Assembly: GCA_963693365.1 (NCBI GenBank)
Contig: CAVNZM010000006.1
Location: 3,038,001 to 3,102,000, forward strand
DNA: 64,000 nucleotides
Direction: 5' to 3'
DNA from: Amoebidium appalachense
Taxonomy: Eukaryota > Ichthyosporea
Part shown: one piece after another, positions 23,300 to 36,220 of the stretch
Layout of the letters: the number at the start of each line of letters is the position of its first letter
Numbering within the stretch: the stretch's first letter is position 1
Program-made: the position numbers and the translations under genes
The notes under the pieces: generated by a model
Told to the model about the DNA's origin: nothing
The model's input: only the letters and a program-made list of their open reading frames with translations
Database searches by the model: none

Positions 23300-24679
23300 T
23301 CATGGCTTATCCGACGTGCTAATATTAATGTGCACTAGGCTAGCTTGTGATATCATAACATCAATATCGTGCTTCTTATTGGCTGTCACATGCATTCCTG
23401 GAGTAGGTTCAATTCTAACCTGCGTTAAATTTGTTAAAGCAACAGGGCCATGCATTGCATTCCGCTCCGGTGCTATAATCTTCTCGTAGGCAATTTGTGT
23501 TGCTAGACTATCTAGAATCCAAAGACACCCTGTAACTCTTATAACGCCGTTGCTCAAAAAGAAAAACAACGTACGCCCAGGGCTAATAATTGTCATTGCT
23601 ATCGTAAGACACATAAACGAAAGCATTGCACCAATTACACGCACATTATTATGGTAGTCCATAAATTTTAAATCCACACCCATACCAGAGAGTCCCTCAG
23701 AGTACTTATACAAGAGTGAAAGGAAGAAAATTTGAAACAAAATGAAAGCGTCAGTTATAACGTGCATGTATTTCAGCCGCGCATCCAAAGCGTATATCCA
23801 CACGAACATAAAAGAGTAGATAACGAAGGAAAAAGGGACGGTAATTAATAATAGTCTGTAATATTCATATCTCCCCAGAACATGGAGAGCGCGACCACGA
23901 AACATGAGTTGAATAATTCTCTGTCTTTGCACAATAGCCGAAAAAACCATAGTAAGAAAGAAAGAAACAAAGAACCCAGCTACAAATTGGCGGGTAATCA
24001 TTCGCTCTTTTGACTCCAACGCACTATCCACCGTTTTGAAATTCGTAAAATCAAGATAGTCTCCAGCTGGGTCGAGATATCCAACAAGATTTGCGAAAAA
24101 CACATCACGGGCAACAAACGACGCCAACATAGAAAACATAAACTGGTTGAGGAAAAACCACCCTCGGGCCTTTACGGTTGGCCGTTGCCTGAAAACATAA
24201 CATCCTATCCACGCTGCAATGACGATCACGCCCACCACCAGATTTGCGTAATAGTTTATCCAAAACGCCCACCTATCTCCTCCCCGATGCTGATTGTAGA
24301 TGTCGATCAGTCCCTGCCTGGACAGCATTATCTTTTGCAATAGGCCGATTTTTTCTGATGGTGGTGCGGTTTGCATTTGCTCAAACATGGAAATGAGGTC
24401 CAGAACAGTTGGTTCCATGTAGTAGTAGCACATGAACGGAGTGTGCACCTGGCTCATAATCATCAGGCCTATCTCGATCAGAGCTAAAGAAGCGAAAAGA
24501 CACAAGAAGGCAATCCATGTTACCCGGTAGTAGTGTTTTCCAAAGCGCTTGCTGGTTGCAGCCCCTGTCGTATGGACGTGATGGGCTGTAGCTGCGCCAC
24601 CACCTGCTTGAGCCTGCTGCCAGAGCCCTTCTGCTGGGTGCTGCCATAGTATGATATATGTAAGTAATCCTGTTGACAT
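23300..24679 (-). CDS. Multi-pass membrane protein of unknown family, 459 residues
   Basis: Start at 24679 (TTCACCATGTCA, good context; an in-frame TAG lies just upstream). Uninterrupted frame to the stop at 23300, no intron. About eight hydrophobic segments are visible, roughly at residues 52-74, 137-163, 172-195, 232-252, 275-300, 306-330, 345-368 and 370-396. Example stretches are IAFLCLFASLALIEIGLMI, NLVVGVIVIAAWIGCYVF and FVAGFFVSFFLTMVFSAIV. Between segments 1 and 2 lies a hydrophilic loop with a Met/Gln-rich part (MFEQMQTAPPSEK). The C-terminal 60 residues are soluble. The sequence is unlike TRP or MFS proteins I know and I cannot name it. As the only long intact intronless frame in a 15-kb repeat-rich stretch, it is very likely real. 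Confidence 0.85.
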   Translation of the reverse strand: MSTGLLTYIILWQHPAEGLWQQAQAGGGAATAHHVHTTGAATSKRFGKHYYRVTWIAFLCLFASLALIEIGLMIMSQVHTPFMCYYYMEPTVLDLISMFEQMQTAPPSEKIGLLQKIMLSRQGLIDIYNQHRGGDRWAFWINYYANLVVGVIVIAAWIGCYVFRQRPTVKARGWFFLNQFMFSMLASFVARDVFFANLVGYLDPAGDYLDFTNFKTVDSALESKERMITRQFVAGFFVSFFLTMVFSAIVQRQRIIQLMFRGRALHVLGRYEYYRLLLITVPFSFVIYSFMFVWIYALDARLKYMHVITDAFILFQIFFLSLLYKYSEGLSGMGVDLKFMDYHNNVRVIGAMLSFMCLTIAMTIISPGRTLFFFLSNGVIRVTGCLWILDSLATQIAYEKIIAPERNAMHGPVALTNLTQVRIEPTPGMHVTANKKHDIDVMISQASLVHINISTSDKP

Positions 24680-25249
24680 GGTGAACTCATCCTAGTCACT
24701 TTTGATGAAGCGGATGGGAATAGGGTCGTCATTGAGAGCTTAAGGTTGGTAGGTATGAAAAGGGGGGTCTAAAGGGGTGAGAAGCCTTCCGGGAAAGTAA
24801 GGCCTGGGCTGCATGATGATGCAGATGTGAGCGACTCATGACAGGATGCAGGTGCGGACTCTGGGCTACACGAGAAGGGCCATTCCAGTTATCTAAAAGA
24901 CTGTGTGGATGCCTATCCGGTAACAAATGCGGGGAATGTGCCACGAAGTACTACGGTAGTGCGTGGGTGGCAGCCAACATGAGCTACTGGGGCCCATCAC
25001 ACTATGTGACGGACAGGCTTGCTGCCCGGAACAGATGAATGCGACAAGCGCATAGTCATACCATACCTTTTGAGGGACTTTCCATCTTCTCCCGTGCTGC
25101 TCATCTTCGTGTGGTGATTCGATGCGGAGTGGTCAAGGACTAGCAACTTCGGGCCCCTGGTCATGCCTGGTTAACATGCACACATGTTACTGCTTGTAGT
25201 CAGGGACAGTTTGAGACCTCGAGCCCACTGGCGATTAATTTTTACGTGA
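24680..25249. other. Unique DNA between two minus-strand genes
   Basis: No supported gene. A 66-codon plus-strand frame (24838-25038) has a Cys cluster (LCGCLSGNKCGECATKYYG), but nothing else supports it. Confidence 0.4.
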
Positions 25250-25700
25250 CTACTGCATGCTGGCGATGATGTCGTTTTGGTGGTCAAAGGCGCTATCTAT
25301 GACGGATATACGCTTTTTCAGTGGAATGTCTTTTAGGACCATGAGTTTGTGCGTGTATATGTATGTGACCATGAGCACGAGTGCAAAAACCCTGCACTCA
25401 ACACCGACTCGTTTTCTCAACTTCATATGGGGATATGCGAACTTGAATAGAAAAAATGAGCGCCGAGGAGTGAGCGACCAATGACCCTGCGTTCTGCGCA
25501 TTCCGTTCGCATCCCAGTGGTGATATATCACATATCTGACATTCCATCCATCGAGATGAGCCGAACGGCCTGGCCGGTTGCCAGTTGTGCCCACAGCAGC
25601 CCACATGTACAGCGTCGTTTTGTTCCTTCAATTAGGCTCAAGTACGGTAGACCTGTCACACGGTGTCTGTGTATTTATGTGAGCCTCGTGTTTGAAAGTG

Positions 25701-25746
<46 letters not shown>

Positions 25747-25747
25747 C

Positions 25748-25823
<76 letters not shown>

Positions 25824-25994
25824 TTCTCACAAGATCGTGGTGGCCAGTGTACATGTGTGATCGTTTGTGACATGTCACGCATGGTTTGCATTGCGTCTTC
25901 AGTGTCATCATGCCCCCACTGGTGGCACACCTGGTGGTAGGTCGCGGCGCATCGCCGCCGCGCGCGAGAGAGTCACAGACTCCACACACACAGT

Positions 25995-26065
<71 letters not shown>

Positions 26066-26087
26066 TATATGCACGCACACACACATG

Positions 26088-26121
<34 letters not shown>

Positions 26122-26281
26122 CACGCGCGCGCTCGGGCACCCGCCCCCCCAGCCCCCCCCCCCACCCCCACCAAAAAAACACACACACACACACCCACGC
26201 ACCCCCCACACACCTACATTTAGCCACGCACTCACACTCACACACTCGGGCATCCCCCCCCCCCCCCCCCCATACACATGC

Positions 26282-26320
<39 letters not shown>

Positions 26321-26388
26321 ACACACCTACATTTAGCCACCCCCACCAGGGACAAAGTTCTCTTGACCATCGATGGACATTATGTAAA

Positions 26389-26422
<34 letters not shown>

Positions 26423-27073
26423 TACACACACACACCTACATTTGCCCACCCACCCACCCGTCAACCCCCCCCCCCCCCCCCCCCCCTCTCTTCCCCCACA
26501 CATACGAGAGCGCAACCCGGCCACAGACCCCCCCCCCCCCTCCCCCCCCCGGCACGCCCGTTTACATACACATCTATACACACTTTTTCACACACAAACT
26601 GAAATAAACCCACCAGCTCAACGAGGGCGATGAAGGTCATGAGACCGTTACCCAGTGTGAGGGCAATGGATTTGTAGTGGGAGGCAGGGGGCAACTCTGT
26701 GAATACGGCAGGGCGCTGCATGGCAGGGGCCAGGGCGTCATCCAGAATGCCCCTTGCTGCCTTGTACTTCTGAAAGTACAGGCTGAATGTCTTGGCCATG
26801 TCCTGTAGCAGCAACAGTAACTTAGTGAGCTTGTTTGTCTATACAAAAGCACGCTCGGGACCTGCAAGTTTTTTTGAGGTAACAAACAAAAAGGAGTACC
26901 TCTTGCGATTTGAGACGTGTGTTTTTACCATGTTTCCAGGTGTGGCCTGACACGTTTTTTGATTTGGTGGCGAGTTTTTTATTTTTTATTTTTTATTTTT
27001 AATTTTTTTTAATGATAGTGTTGTTGTACGTGGTGGTGAGAGGTTGGAAAGCCTTGGGGATGGTGGTGGTGGT

Positions 27074-27120
<47 letters not shown>

Positions 27121-27151
27121 TGGTGATGGTACTGGTGGTGGTGGTGTGTGC

Positions 27152-27222
<71 letters not shown>

Positions 27223-27679
27223 TTTACATAAAGTCCATCGATGGTTCAAGAGAACTTTGTCCCTGATGTTAAAAACACCGTGCTCGCGCCAGTCTCGGTA
27301 GGAATACATCATTCCGCATTCCTTTTTTGGGCACAGTTTGCGGATGCAACGGACGGGGCGGACACCGGTGTTGTGGACGATGAGCCAGGCCTTGTACTCC
27401 CTCTGCTTCAGCTCACTGTGGCACCCGACACACGTGTCTTCAGGAGCCACATAGTCGCTTGGAAATTATGTGCTCCCCTCAGCATATTTGCTTGCTGTTG
27501 TTCATTTTATAACCAAGTCAGAAATTTTCTCTGCTGCACTGTTTGAGGGAAAGGGCTCGGGAGGGGGGGGGGAGGAGAGGCTAACATGCAGTGTCTGTTA
27601 CAGGATGCAAACAGAGTTGAGCGTGTCTTTTTGTGAATGTGTGTGTGCGCTTTTGAGCAAGAGTGTGCATGCGTGTGAC

Positions 27680-27769
<90 letters not shown>

Positions 27770-28164
27770 TAATCTTACATGTATGTTTGAGTATGCGTGC
27801 GTGCGATATGTGTGTGTGTACAGAAAGTCCCTGTGTGCTATTACATATAGCTGCAATGTCTGGCAATGTCTGGGCTCATACACCACAGCCATGCCACACA
27901 GCGTCATACAACAGCGAAAATCTCCGTCTTTTCCCTTTTTTACGATTTTGCTGCTCCAATAGGAAGAAATTAACTGTTGGGCAAGTAAATTTATTATATC
28001 CGTAGGAGGGTTCTCGGGGAAGGATTCGACGGTGCTGTAATAGTGGTTGAAGCTGCCCTCCAACCCCACACTCAACACCTCGTCCTGGTCAAGGCCCTCC
28101 TCTTCCTCCACCACCTCGGCATCTGTGTGTAAGATGATGATAGAGGCCTAAATGCCCCCCCCCC

Positions 28165-28195
<31 letters not shown>

Positions 28196-28407
28196 ACACC
28201 ACCACCACCACCACCACCACCACCACCACCACCACCACAAAAAACTATAAAAAAAACCCTGGACCTAATCCCCACTTCCACTTTCTACTATGGGCAAAAA
28301 TCAAAGGTGCATCCAAAAATATTCTTTTCTTTTCTTCTTTTATTCTTTTCTTTTCCTTTCCCTTTCTTTTCTTTTCTTTTCTTTTTTTTGGGGTTTTTTT
28401 TTTTTTT

Positions 28408-28456
<49 letters not shown>

Positions 28457-29543
28457 ATAGGGGACCAATACATTCAATGACCGTGGTGACCACATAGATG
28501 GGCAGTTTGTGTGTGCGTGAGTGGTTGAGAGCGTGTGGGTGTGTGTGGGCGTGTGCGCACCATGTTTGCACATGTCATGTGGGCTAGAGTGTGTGCAGTG
28601 TCTACGTGTATGGGAGAGATTGGGATCCAAAAAAGGAAGGATGGGCAAAACACAGAGACATACCCTCCGTTGCGTCTGCTGGCTCTGTGTCCATCATTGT
28701 ATCGTCCGCACTGCCCTCCCCTGGTGCATCCCCCGTCGCGTACGGTCTCGACTCTTGTGCACCTGCACATAGTAGGGTCAATAATAAAGGGACACACGAT
28801 TTGAATGTTTCAAACATCAGCTAGGGGGATGATGATGTGCCATTGCAAGGGTCGAACGTGCCACACTCGGAAGGGGGAGGGGGGGTGAGAGGGAGGGAGG
28901 GGTAGGCGTGAGAGGATTATCTGCTGCTAAGGGCTGAACACACACACACACACACACAAAAACCCACACACACATACACGCACGTGCGCACGTGCACACA
29001 CACGCACACGCACGCACACAAACACACACACACAAACCCCCCCCCCCCCCCCCACCCCCACCCACCCACCCACCTACCCACCCACCCACCCACCCACACC
29101 TTGTGAAAATGCGGCATGGGGCAACTGCAGCTCAGTATAAAAAGACATCTGAAGGGGGCAGAAGTGGAAGCATCGGACAAAACCATCGCGTTTGGCATTG
29201 CGCTTGCGCCCACGGTACTCTGCAACTACAGGAGAAGGAGACAATGCGGCCATTCTTATCAGAACGGGCATAGACAACACGGAAGCCAGTGGGATCATCA
29301 AGCGCATCCCCATCGTCTGCACTTGCTGCAACACCACCGTGCACTGCAAGAGGCAGATAATAAGCAGGTGTCTTCCTTCCCCTCACCCTTGCCTACGCCC
29401 CCCCAGGAACACAAATTTCTACTGCCAAACTATCCAAGTCAACTCAATCACGCACACAGACAGACACAGACACAGACACAGACACAGACACAGACACACA
29501 TACAGACACAGACACAGACACATACACATACACAGACTCACAC

Positions 29544-29576
<33 letters not shown>

Positions 29577-29723
29577 GCACACAGACACCAACCAACCGGT
29601 CGCACATACTCCTTCAAACCATATTGTTTTTAGCCCCCCCCCCCCCCCCCCCCCCACACACACAAAAAAAAAAGTCCACGCCCCTCCAACAGTAAAGAGC
29701 GCCAACCTAAACAGCGACACCTA

Positions 29724-29774
<51 letters not shown>

Positions 29775-32675
29775 AAAGCCACACACAGATACGATGTGAC
29801 TCATATCAGGCACCCTTGAGCTTAGTTCGCAATGGTGCCCATAATCCCACAAGCCCTCGAGCCCATTGCCACAACCTTACACGCCCATCCAACAACAAGC
29901 ACACGCACCTACATAGCACCCAGTCGGGTTTCCTTTGCCATCAAGCACCTTCTGCACCTGGCTGAACCCAAAGTGCTCTGCATCCTCCTCCACAATCATC
30001 CGCTGCCGACCCAGAAGCCCCGGGCTCCAAAGGCGCAATGCCTTTTCCCGGTCAGCAGGGCTGCATGCTGGCTGTGCATCGGCACCCTGCTGGGCTGCCC
30101 CCCCCACACCTGGGCCACCATTCCCCGAGTTCTGATCCTGCTGCTGTGCTGCCTGCAGGTGGTCTTGGTATTTTTTCTCAAGGAAGCTGGCCCAGTGGGG
30201 GGGCACCTTGCAGCCAACCGTACGTGGCTTGCCAAGCTCTGCAGAAAACCTGCAAGTAAGTCAACTACATACATGTGCCGAAGAACAGGGCATGCACATG
30301 TCTTTGATAGAGTATTTTGGGAAGGGGAAGATGAGCGCTAGAGAGCGGAAGGAGGGATGGGGGCTGTTTGGGTTAAACCTTTTGATGCGTATTTAATAAC
30401 CTTGCAGCAAGAAGGGGCTGGAGGTGAGTGCAGAGAAGGAGACGCGCCAGGGAGGGAGGGGAGGGGAGGGGGGGGGGGGGGGGGGGGGGAGGGGGGAGGG
30501 GGGGGGGGGGGGCTTGTGCTCAGGCCCAGAAAGCGGGGTGTGTGAGTGCGGGGAGCAAGTGAAAGACGGATTGGTAGAGGAGGGAAGAATAGGGGAAGGG
30601 TACTAGTGGGCAGCCTTCCACACCACGTTGAAAATTTCATATCACTCCACGGCATGGAACGCCACACATAACAGCGAGAAAGCAGGGAAATGGGGGGGGG
30701 GGGGGGGGAGGGAAGAGAGGGGATCAAAAAGTGCTGCCGTACCTACATGTTCGAGAGGGGGCAGGGGGTGGGGGAGCAATGGGTTTGGGACTAAAGTTTC
30801 GAATGATTTGATGCATATGAACAAAAACTAAGGGGCAAAATCACTCACGAACTGGAAAACATACATCGAAGGGGAAGAACGATACAAAGGGAGGAGAACG
30901 GTAAATGAGGGAGAGAAGGTGGGGTAGAGGGACAGTTTGGGGGGGAGGAGGGGAGGAGGGGGGGGGAAGGGGAGAATCATTGTGTTCCTCCAGTATGAGA
31001 AGGAGGGGGTTGGAGGGGGGGGGGGGGGGGGGGGGGAGGGAGGGGGGGGGGGGGGGGGAGAGGAGACGGTAGGGTGCATGCTTGTCTTCTCAGAGTCATA
31101 GAGTCCAAAGAGGAAAAGGGGAATGGGGGGGGGGGAGGGGGGGGGAAGAGAGGGGGGGGGGGGGGAAGTGAGAGAGAGGGGAGAGAGAGAGAGAGGGAGG
31201 GAGGGAGAGGGAGGGGGGAGGGGGGAGGGGGGGGGGGAGGAGGGGGGGGGGGGTTTGCATACTCTCCCAAGTCGAAGCCACTTTAATATGGTGGCACCAC
31301 ACTGGCCCATCTGATGTGCCCACACGTGCAGCCATTGCACCGTTGCAGCCTTCACTATCACATTCTCCAATACAAAAGCGTTGTTGTAGTAGTAGAGCAC
31401 AACCATCCTCCTGTGAATCTCGTGTTAGTTGAAGCATGGTATGGAAGCTGTTTCTAAGACACCTCATGTACTTGTTTCGTGTCAGTGATCCCCTCCCCCC
31501 CCCCCCCTCACCCCAACTCCTCCCCCTCCCCCCCCTCCCCCCCCCCCCAAAAAAGCAGAAAAAATCATACATATAAAGAAAAGGCCCCACGAGCACCAAG
31601 AACAATCACTTGCCAAGCACACAGGCACACAAGCCCACAAGCAGGCAGCAAAACAAGTAGGCAACCACAGGTGCAGGAATGCACACAGGGCAGAAGGACA
31701 CAGGCAGGCATGCGCAAAGCAGGCAGGCAGCCAGAAGACAGGCACACGGGCAGAGGCATCTACCGTTGGCAAGCACACACAAAGGCGGACAGGTAGCCGG
31801 GCACACAGGTGGGGACTCGCACAGAGATGAAGGCAGATAGGAGAAAGAAAGAGAGGGAGGTGGGGAGGACACCCATAATAGTCGGTCAGTCAACAAAGGT
31901 GTGACAGGCACACGCCCTAAAGCACACACACGAATGCACCACAAAAAATGTGTAAACCTGCTTTACATACCGTCGATCGGGGCCTCTTGGGTTTCTGCCC
32001 TTGACAAGAAAAATGCGCCGGCTATAAGCTCCTGCCGCTGGGCTAGCTCCCTCCTCCGCAGCCGCAAGCAGTAATATCATCTCGCGCTGCTCCTTTGGCA
32101 ACGGCAGACTACCAGTGCAGACTTCAACTACCGGCTTGCGCATGCGATACCTGCGATCGGTTTCCTGCTTTTGCTGCAGAACTTGCTCAAGTTGGCAACC
32201 AAAGCAATACTTCGTACTCTGTGCCAGCAATTCGTAGCAGTCGAAGCAGAGTCGGAAACTCGTGGTACGGTTTGCATATGACTCCTCTACCTTAAGACGC
32301 CGCTTTCTCTGCTCGTCGTTGAGCTCACTCTCGGGTTTGCGCTTATTCAAATTCAGCTCGCGTGCGCGCTGCAAGCTGTAGCTCTTTTTTTCGCTTTTGA
32401 GGTAGTCCCTTTTCGTTGCCCCGTAGCAGGTTGGTTGTATCGCGAAGGTGATTGCCAAAAGCGTTCTCTCGTGCGTCTGTGTGCGGAGCATGTTTAGGCA
32501 CATTTTCCTCCCGTTCACCGCCATTTTCGGTGTCTGGGTTCATAGACACATCCTCTTGCTCGTCGTTGCCAACTGTTCCTAGAAACCCAAGCCCTAGAAG
32601 TTCTTCCAATACTGCCAGAAGTTCTCGGTCTCGTTCTACATCCAATTTCAAGCCCCATTTGGGGCACAACATCAC
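25250..32675 (-). CDS. Large multi-exon gene with Cys/His zinc clusters, function unknown
   Basis: Exons (minus): 32675-31971, 31453-31263, 30238-29913, 29343-29100, 28762-28664, 28122-27822, 27457-27256 (or 27228); then less certainly 26802-26614 and 25441-25250 (stop). Splice phases match at each of the first six junctions (2, 1, 0, 1, 1, 2), strong evidence for one transcript. Exon 1 has a Lys/Arg-rich helical part and a zinc-ribbon-like [12 protein letters not shown]...KYCFGCQ. Exon 2 has [14 protein letters not shown] followed by WCHHIKVAS, a SWIM/CxC-like pattern. Exon 7 has CVGCHSELK, then [19 protein letters not shown] and [11 protein letters not shown]. These recall the Cys clusters linked to KDZ-type transposases; no transposase core is seen, so that is a lead only. 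The last two exons are hydrophobic and could belong to a separate membrane-protein gene. Exon 1 needs a one-base correction in an A7 run (32385-32391). Introns are full of CA, poly-C and GT repeats. Confidence 0.6.
25697..25822. repeat. (TG)n microsatellite
   Basis: Two TG arrays around a short (GC)n core at 25739-25751. They lie in the interval between the last two candidate exons' downstream intron and 25441. Confidence 0.95.
25995..26580. repeat. (CA)n, poly-C and ~110-bp direct repeats
   Basis: A CA array (25995-26062) is followed by three direct repeats containing CACACCTACATTT(A/G)(G/C)CCAC near 26212, 26326 and 26430. They are spaced 105-115 bp apart and separated by C runs of 20-40 bp. 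Confidence 0.8.
26348..26390 (+). repeat. Inverted copy of the end of the 27.2-kb exon
   Basis: AGGGACAAAGTTCTCTTGAC, CATCGATGGACATTATGTAA and ATC match the reverse complement of 27221-27264 with one indel and one substitution. Both copies are followed by poly-C in their own orientation. This copy lies in the intron downstream of exon 26802-26614. Confidence 0.8.
27077..27220. repeat. (TG)n and poly-G tract
   Basis: Two TG arrays and a 40-bp G run (27182-27221), directly abutting the donor end of the exon at 27.2-27.5 kb. Confidence 0.95.
27685..27766. repeat. (GT)n microsatellite
   Basis: About 40 GT units in the intron between the exons at 27.8-28.1 kb and 27.2-27.5 kb. Confidence 0.95.
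28157..28452. repeat. Poly-C, (CAC)n, (TTTTC)n, poly-T and poly-G
   Basis: C run 28156-28180, (ACC)n 28199-28238, TTTTC-rich 28322-28385, T run 28393-28417 and G run 28418-28451, all within one intron. Confidence 0.9.
28936..29095. repeat. (CA)n, poly-C and (CCCA)n
   Basis: Interrupted CA DNA, a C run (29037-29054) and CCCA repeats running up to the donor of the exon at 29.1-29.3 kb. Confidence 0.9.
29455..29775. repeat. (CAGACA)n, (CA)n and poly-C
   Basis: CAGACA hexamer repeats 29455-29525, CA 29545-29575, and C runs 29635-29655 and 29727-29772. Confidence 0.9.
30450..31256. repeat. G-rich intron DNA
   Basis: GGGAGGG units and G runs at 30469-30512, 30693-30709, 31016-31060, 31126-31166 and 31205-31253. 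30300-30450 and 30540-30680 are unique but hold no exon I can support. Confidence 0.8.
31494..31960. repeat. C-rich tract and CAGGCA-rich intron DNA
   Basis: Poly-C/CCCT at 31494-31550, then irregular ACAGGCA/GCAGGC repeats at 31620-31820. This is the first intron of the zinc-cluster gene. Confidence 0.7.
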
Positions 32676-33140
32676 CTCCTAAACGTCCGGAGCTAAGCTA
32701 AACATGTGGCGTTTGTTCCCTTTCCTAAGTCACACTCCGGCAGCCACTCCGGCATTTGGGGTTAGGTGTGGCACGAACACAGACAGAGCAACGAACGTGC
32801 CCACTGCCCAGGCTGATTGGATTATGTACGCGCCTTTTTCTATAATCCAATGACAAAGTTTTTCTAAAGGTGGGTAATGTTAATGCGCCATTCCGCTCCG
32901 GTCATACTTCAAAGCTTCGTATGACGTGGTTTCTATAGGCATCCGAGTATAGGCTAATAATATAAAGTGTCTTAGATGCAAACATGATACATATATAAAG
33001 TGCACTGCTACTATTTTTCTGCTATCTTTGGCATTTCTGTGAGAGTACACACCTAAGGTTTTGAACGATAGAAGCCAATACACATAATCAACCCATTTCT
33101 ATAACACGCACTCTCTTGGAATGCCGGCCTTCGTATAGAC
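32676..33140 (-). promoter_or_regulatory. Probable promoter region of the zinc-cluster gene
   Basis: On the minus strand, CCAAT-type boxes (TCATTGG near 32852, ATCCAATCAG near 32818) and TATAG near 32840 lie 140-180 bp upstream of the start. No clear TATA/TCAGT pair is visible. Confidence 0.35.
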
Positions 33141-33775
33141 CCGCCTTGTGTGTCTTAATCCATCACAAGTCTCGTTTTTCGAACGACTGTCGCCGGTTTT
33201 CCTCGCTCAACCATTGCTTTTTTGTTGCGAAGTGCTCAATAATATGTGTTTACGGCAAGGAGAACGCACTGCAACTGCGTTTAGCGACGTAGTTAACACG
33301 TGGCAACGAGCATTGTGGCCGGGTGATGCTCGGTGATGAGGGGCGCCAGGCCCTGGGAATAACAGCCCGAGGGAGTTAGGAGGTTCTACTTTATGCATCT
33401 GACAAGTATTTTAGTGGGGGGAAGGCGTAAGAGTGTGACTGCACGTTGTTTTGTAGACAGCAGGGCAAGCTACCCGCCCCCTTGTTCAAACTGTGGCTGG
33501 GAAAGCCGGGGTGAGAGAGCCCCGAAGGCTTCGTGCTCCTCCATCTTGCGACTAAGCACAGCCTTTCCCCGCTACCTGGTGGCAAGTCTTGCCGCTGCGT
33601 CACGGCTACTTTTGCCTCAATGTGAAGCTGGGCGTGTACGCAAGGGCACTGCCGCTCCGCCTGCGGTCTTCTAGCATCTACACCGTAACAACTTGCACGT
33701 TCTGTTGTTACTGGCTTGCATAGCTATGCGTCCTATTATGCTAAATTGCGCTGGAAAGGATTTAGGTTACAATCC
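33141..33775. other. Unique GC-balanced region, nothing recognised
   Basis: Open plus-strand frames of 62 and 93 codons exist (33148-33336 and 33393-33674). Both use non-ATG or weak starts and look like chance. No RNA gene recognised. Confidence 0.35.
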
Positions 33776-34651
<876 letters not shown>

Positions 34652-35062
34652 CAGGGTTGGGCTGGGGTTGGCCAGCTTAACCGTATTGTCCTTTGGCCAA
34701 TCGTAACGGACAGTTTCTTAATCGTAACGGGGGGGGTTCTTGGGGATCTGCAAGCCCAGCTAAAAACGCCCCTCTAGTCACAAAACTCAAAATACGCGTT
34801 TTCACAAATTAAGTATCGCAAAATTACAAGCCCTGGACACTTGTCGGGGCTCGATATTGCTCATGAGAAGCGCGCTGTAGATATGTTCTTGAACAGAAGT
34901 ATTGAAAAAATTAGGTGCAGTTAGATGTTAGGGGGCCTTAAAGCGTTTATAATGCTATACATCTGATACGAAAGCTGTTACGACGGCACCCTAACTTTAT
35001 TCATATCGGGGTCTTTCGTTAATCGTAATTACGACGATTTTTCTTTCGTAATCCCTCCCCTG
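34652..35062. mobile_element. Non-autonomous hAT-type element, copy 2 (411 bp)
   Basis: Begins CAGGGTTGGGCTGGGGTTGG, ends TTTCGTAATCCCTCCCCTG, and is flanked by the 8-bp direct repeat CATATATG (34644-34651, 35063-35070). It is about 95% identical by eye to the copy at 7078-7484 along its whole length. Different target duplications in the two copies show independent insertion. Confidence 0.88.
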
Positions 35063-35461
35063 CATATATGGTTCCCAATCTCCTTCAGTGACAGGTTTCC
35101 TGTCAGGGAGATTGGGTTTGTTGGGGATAGGGGTTTGGGGGAAGGGGAGAGCGGGTCTCACGTGAGATGCCAAGAGTGAGAAAAAAAAAGAATGTACAGC
35201 CAATCGGGTGCCAGTATCCATAGCAATCGGAGAACGCGGCGACCCAGTTTGAGTCTGATTGGCTGGAACATGTTTCAGCGAATCAAAGCGCTCGCTTCTT
35301 ATGTTTCAGCGAATCAAAGCGCTCGCTTCTTACCGGAACATTCTGCAACATGTGCGTGTCATTCGAGCTCTCACGCATATGTCAGCTGGAACATTCCATG
35401 CGTCGTACTGAACAGATGCATGTGTGCACTCACGCGGCTATCGGCAGACATCTTTGGATTG

Positions 35462-35578
<117 letters not shown>

Positions 35579-36066
35579 GGGGGGGGGGGGAGAGGGGGGG
35601 CAGAGAGAGAGAGAGAGAGCACTGAAATATAAGAAAAGAGAGAAAGAGCAAAGAGAGAGAGAGAGAGCACTGAAATATAAGAAAAATAGAGGGAAATTTT
35701 CACAAACAGATTGCAGCAGGCATATACGCAGTGATGACAGACGTCGACAGCTGTGCACGGCAACATCGATTCGTTTTTTTTGGGGAGAGGAGATAAGCGT
35801 CCATTGGGCCAATTAATCTGGGCGTGGTATTGGGTGCAGCAGTACGGTGTGACAGACAGGTGTGCGTGGTATTTGATGTACTTGCATCTTAAACGACAGT
35901 AATGGGCATGGTATTGGGTAACTGACGAGAGAGGGAGCCCGCACGCGTCACCAGGTGTTATAAGAACGTTAACACGTGCGCGTGCGTTTGCATTACGGCA
36001 ATCATATGGGGCGTGGTATCGGGTATTTATAGTGCCACTAGTTGCATCGCGGGGCCGGCCGGCAGT

Positions 36067-36220
<154 letters not shown>

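Noticed and set aside
24838-25038. Cys-rich plus-strand frame resembling an EGF-like fragment
   Set aside because: Spacing does not fit EGF, and there are no splice sites around it.
29132-29386. Alternative minus-strand frame with VSFSCSC Cys motif
   Set aside because: It hits a stop before the exon's donor. The frame that stays open joins in phase with the exons on both sides.
30390-30436. Possible 16-nt plus-strand micro-exon (TTGCAG...GTGAGTG)
   Set aside because: Well-formed sites, but no partner exons on that strand, and it lies within an intron of a minus-strand gene.
33148-33674. Two plus-strand frames of 62 and 93 codons
   Set aside because: Weak or non-ATG starts, no splice signals and no recognisable composition or motif.
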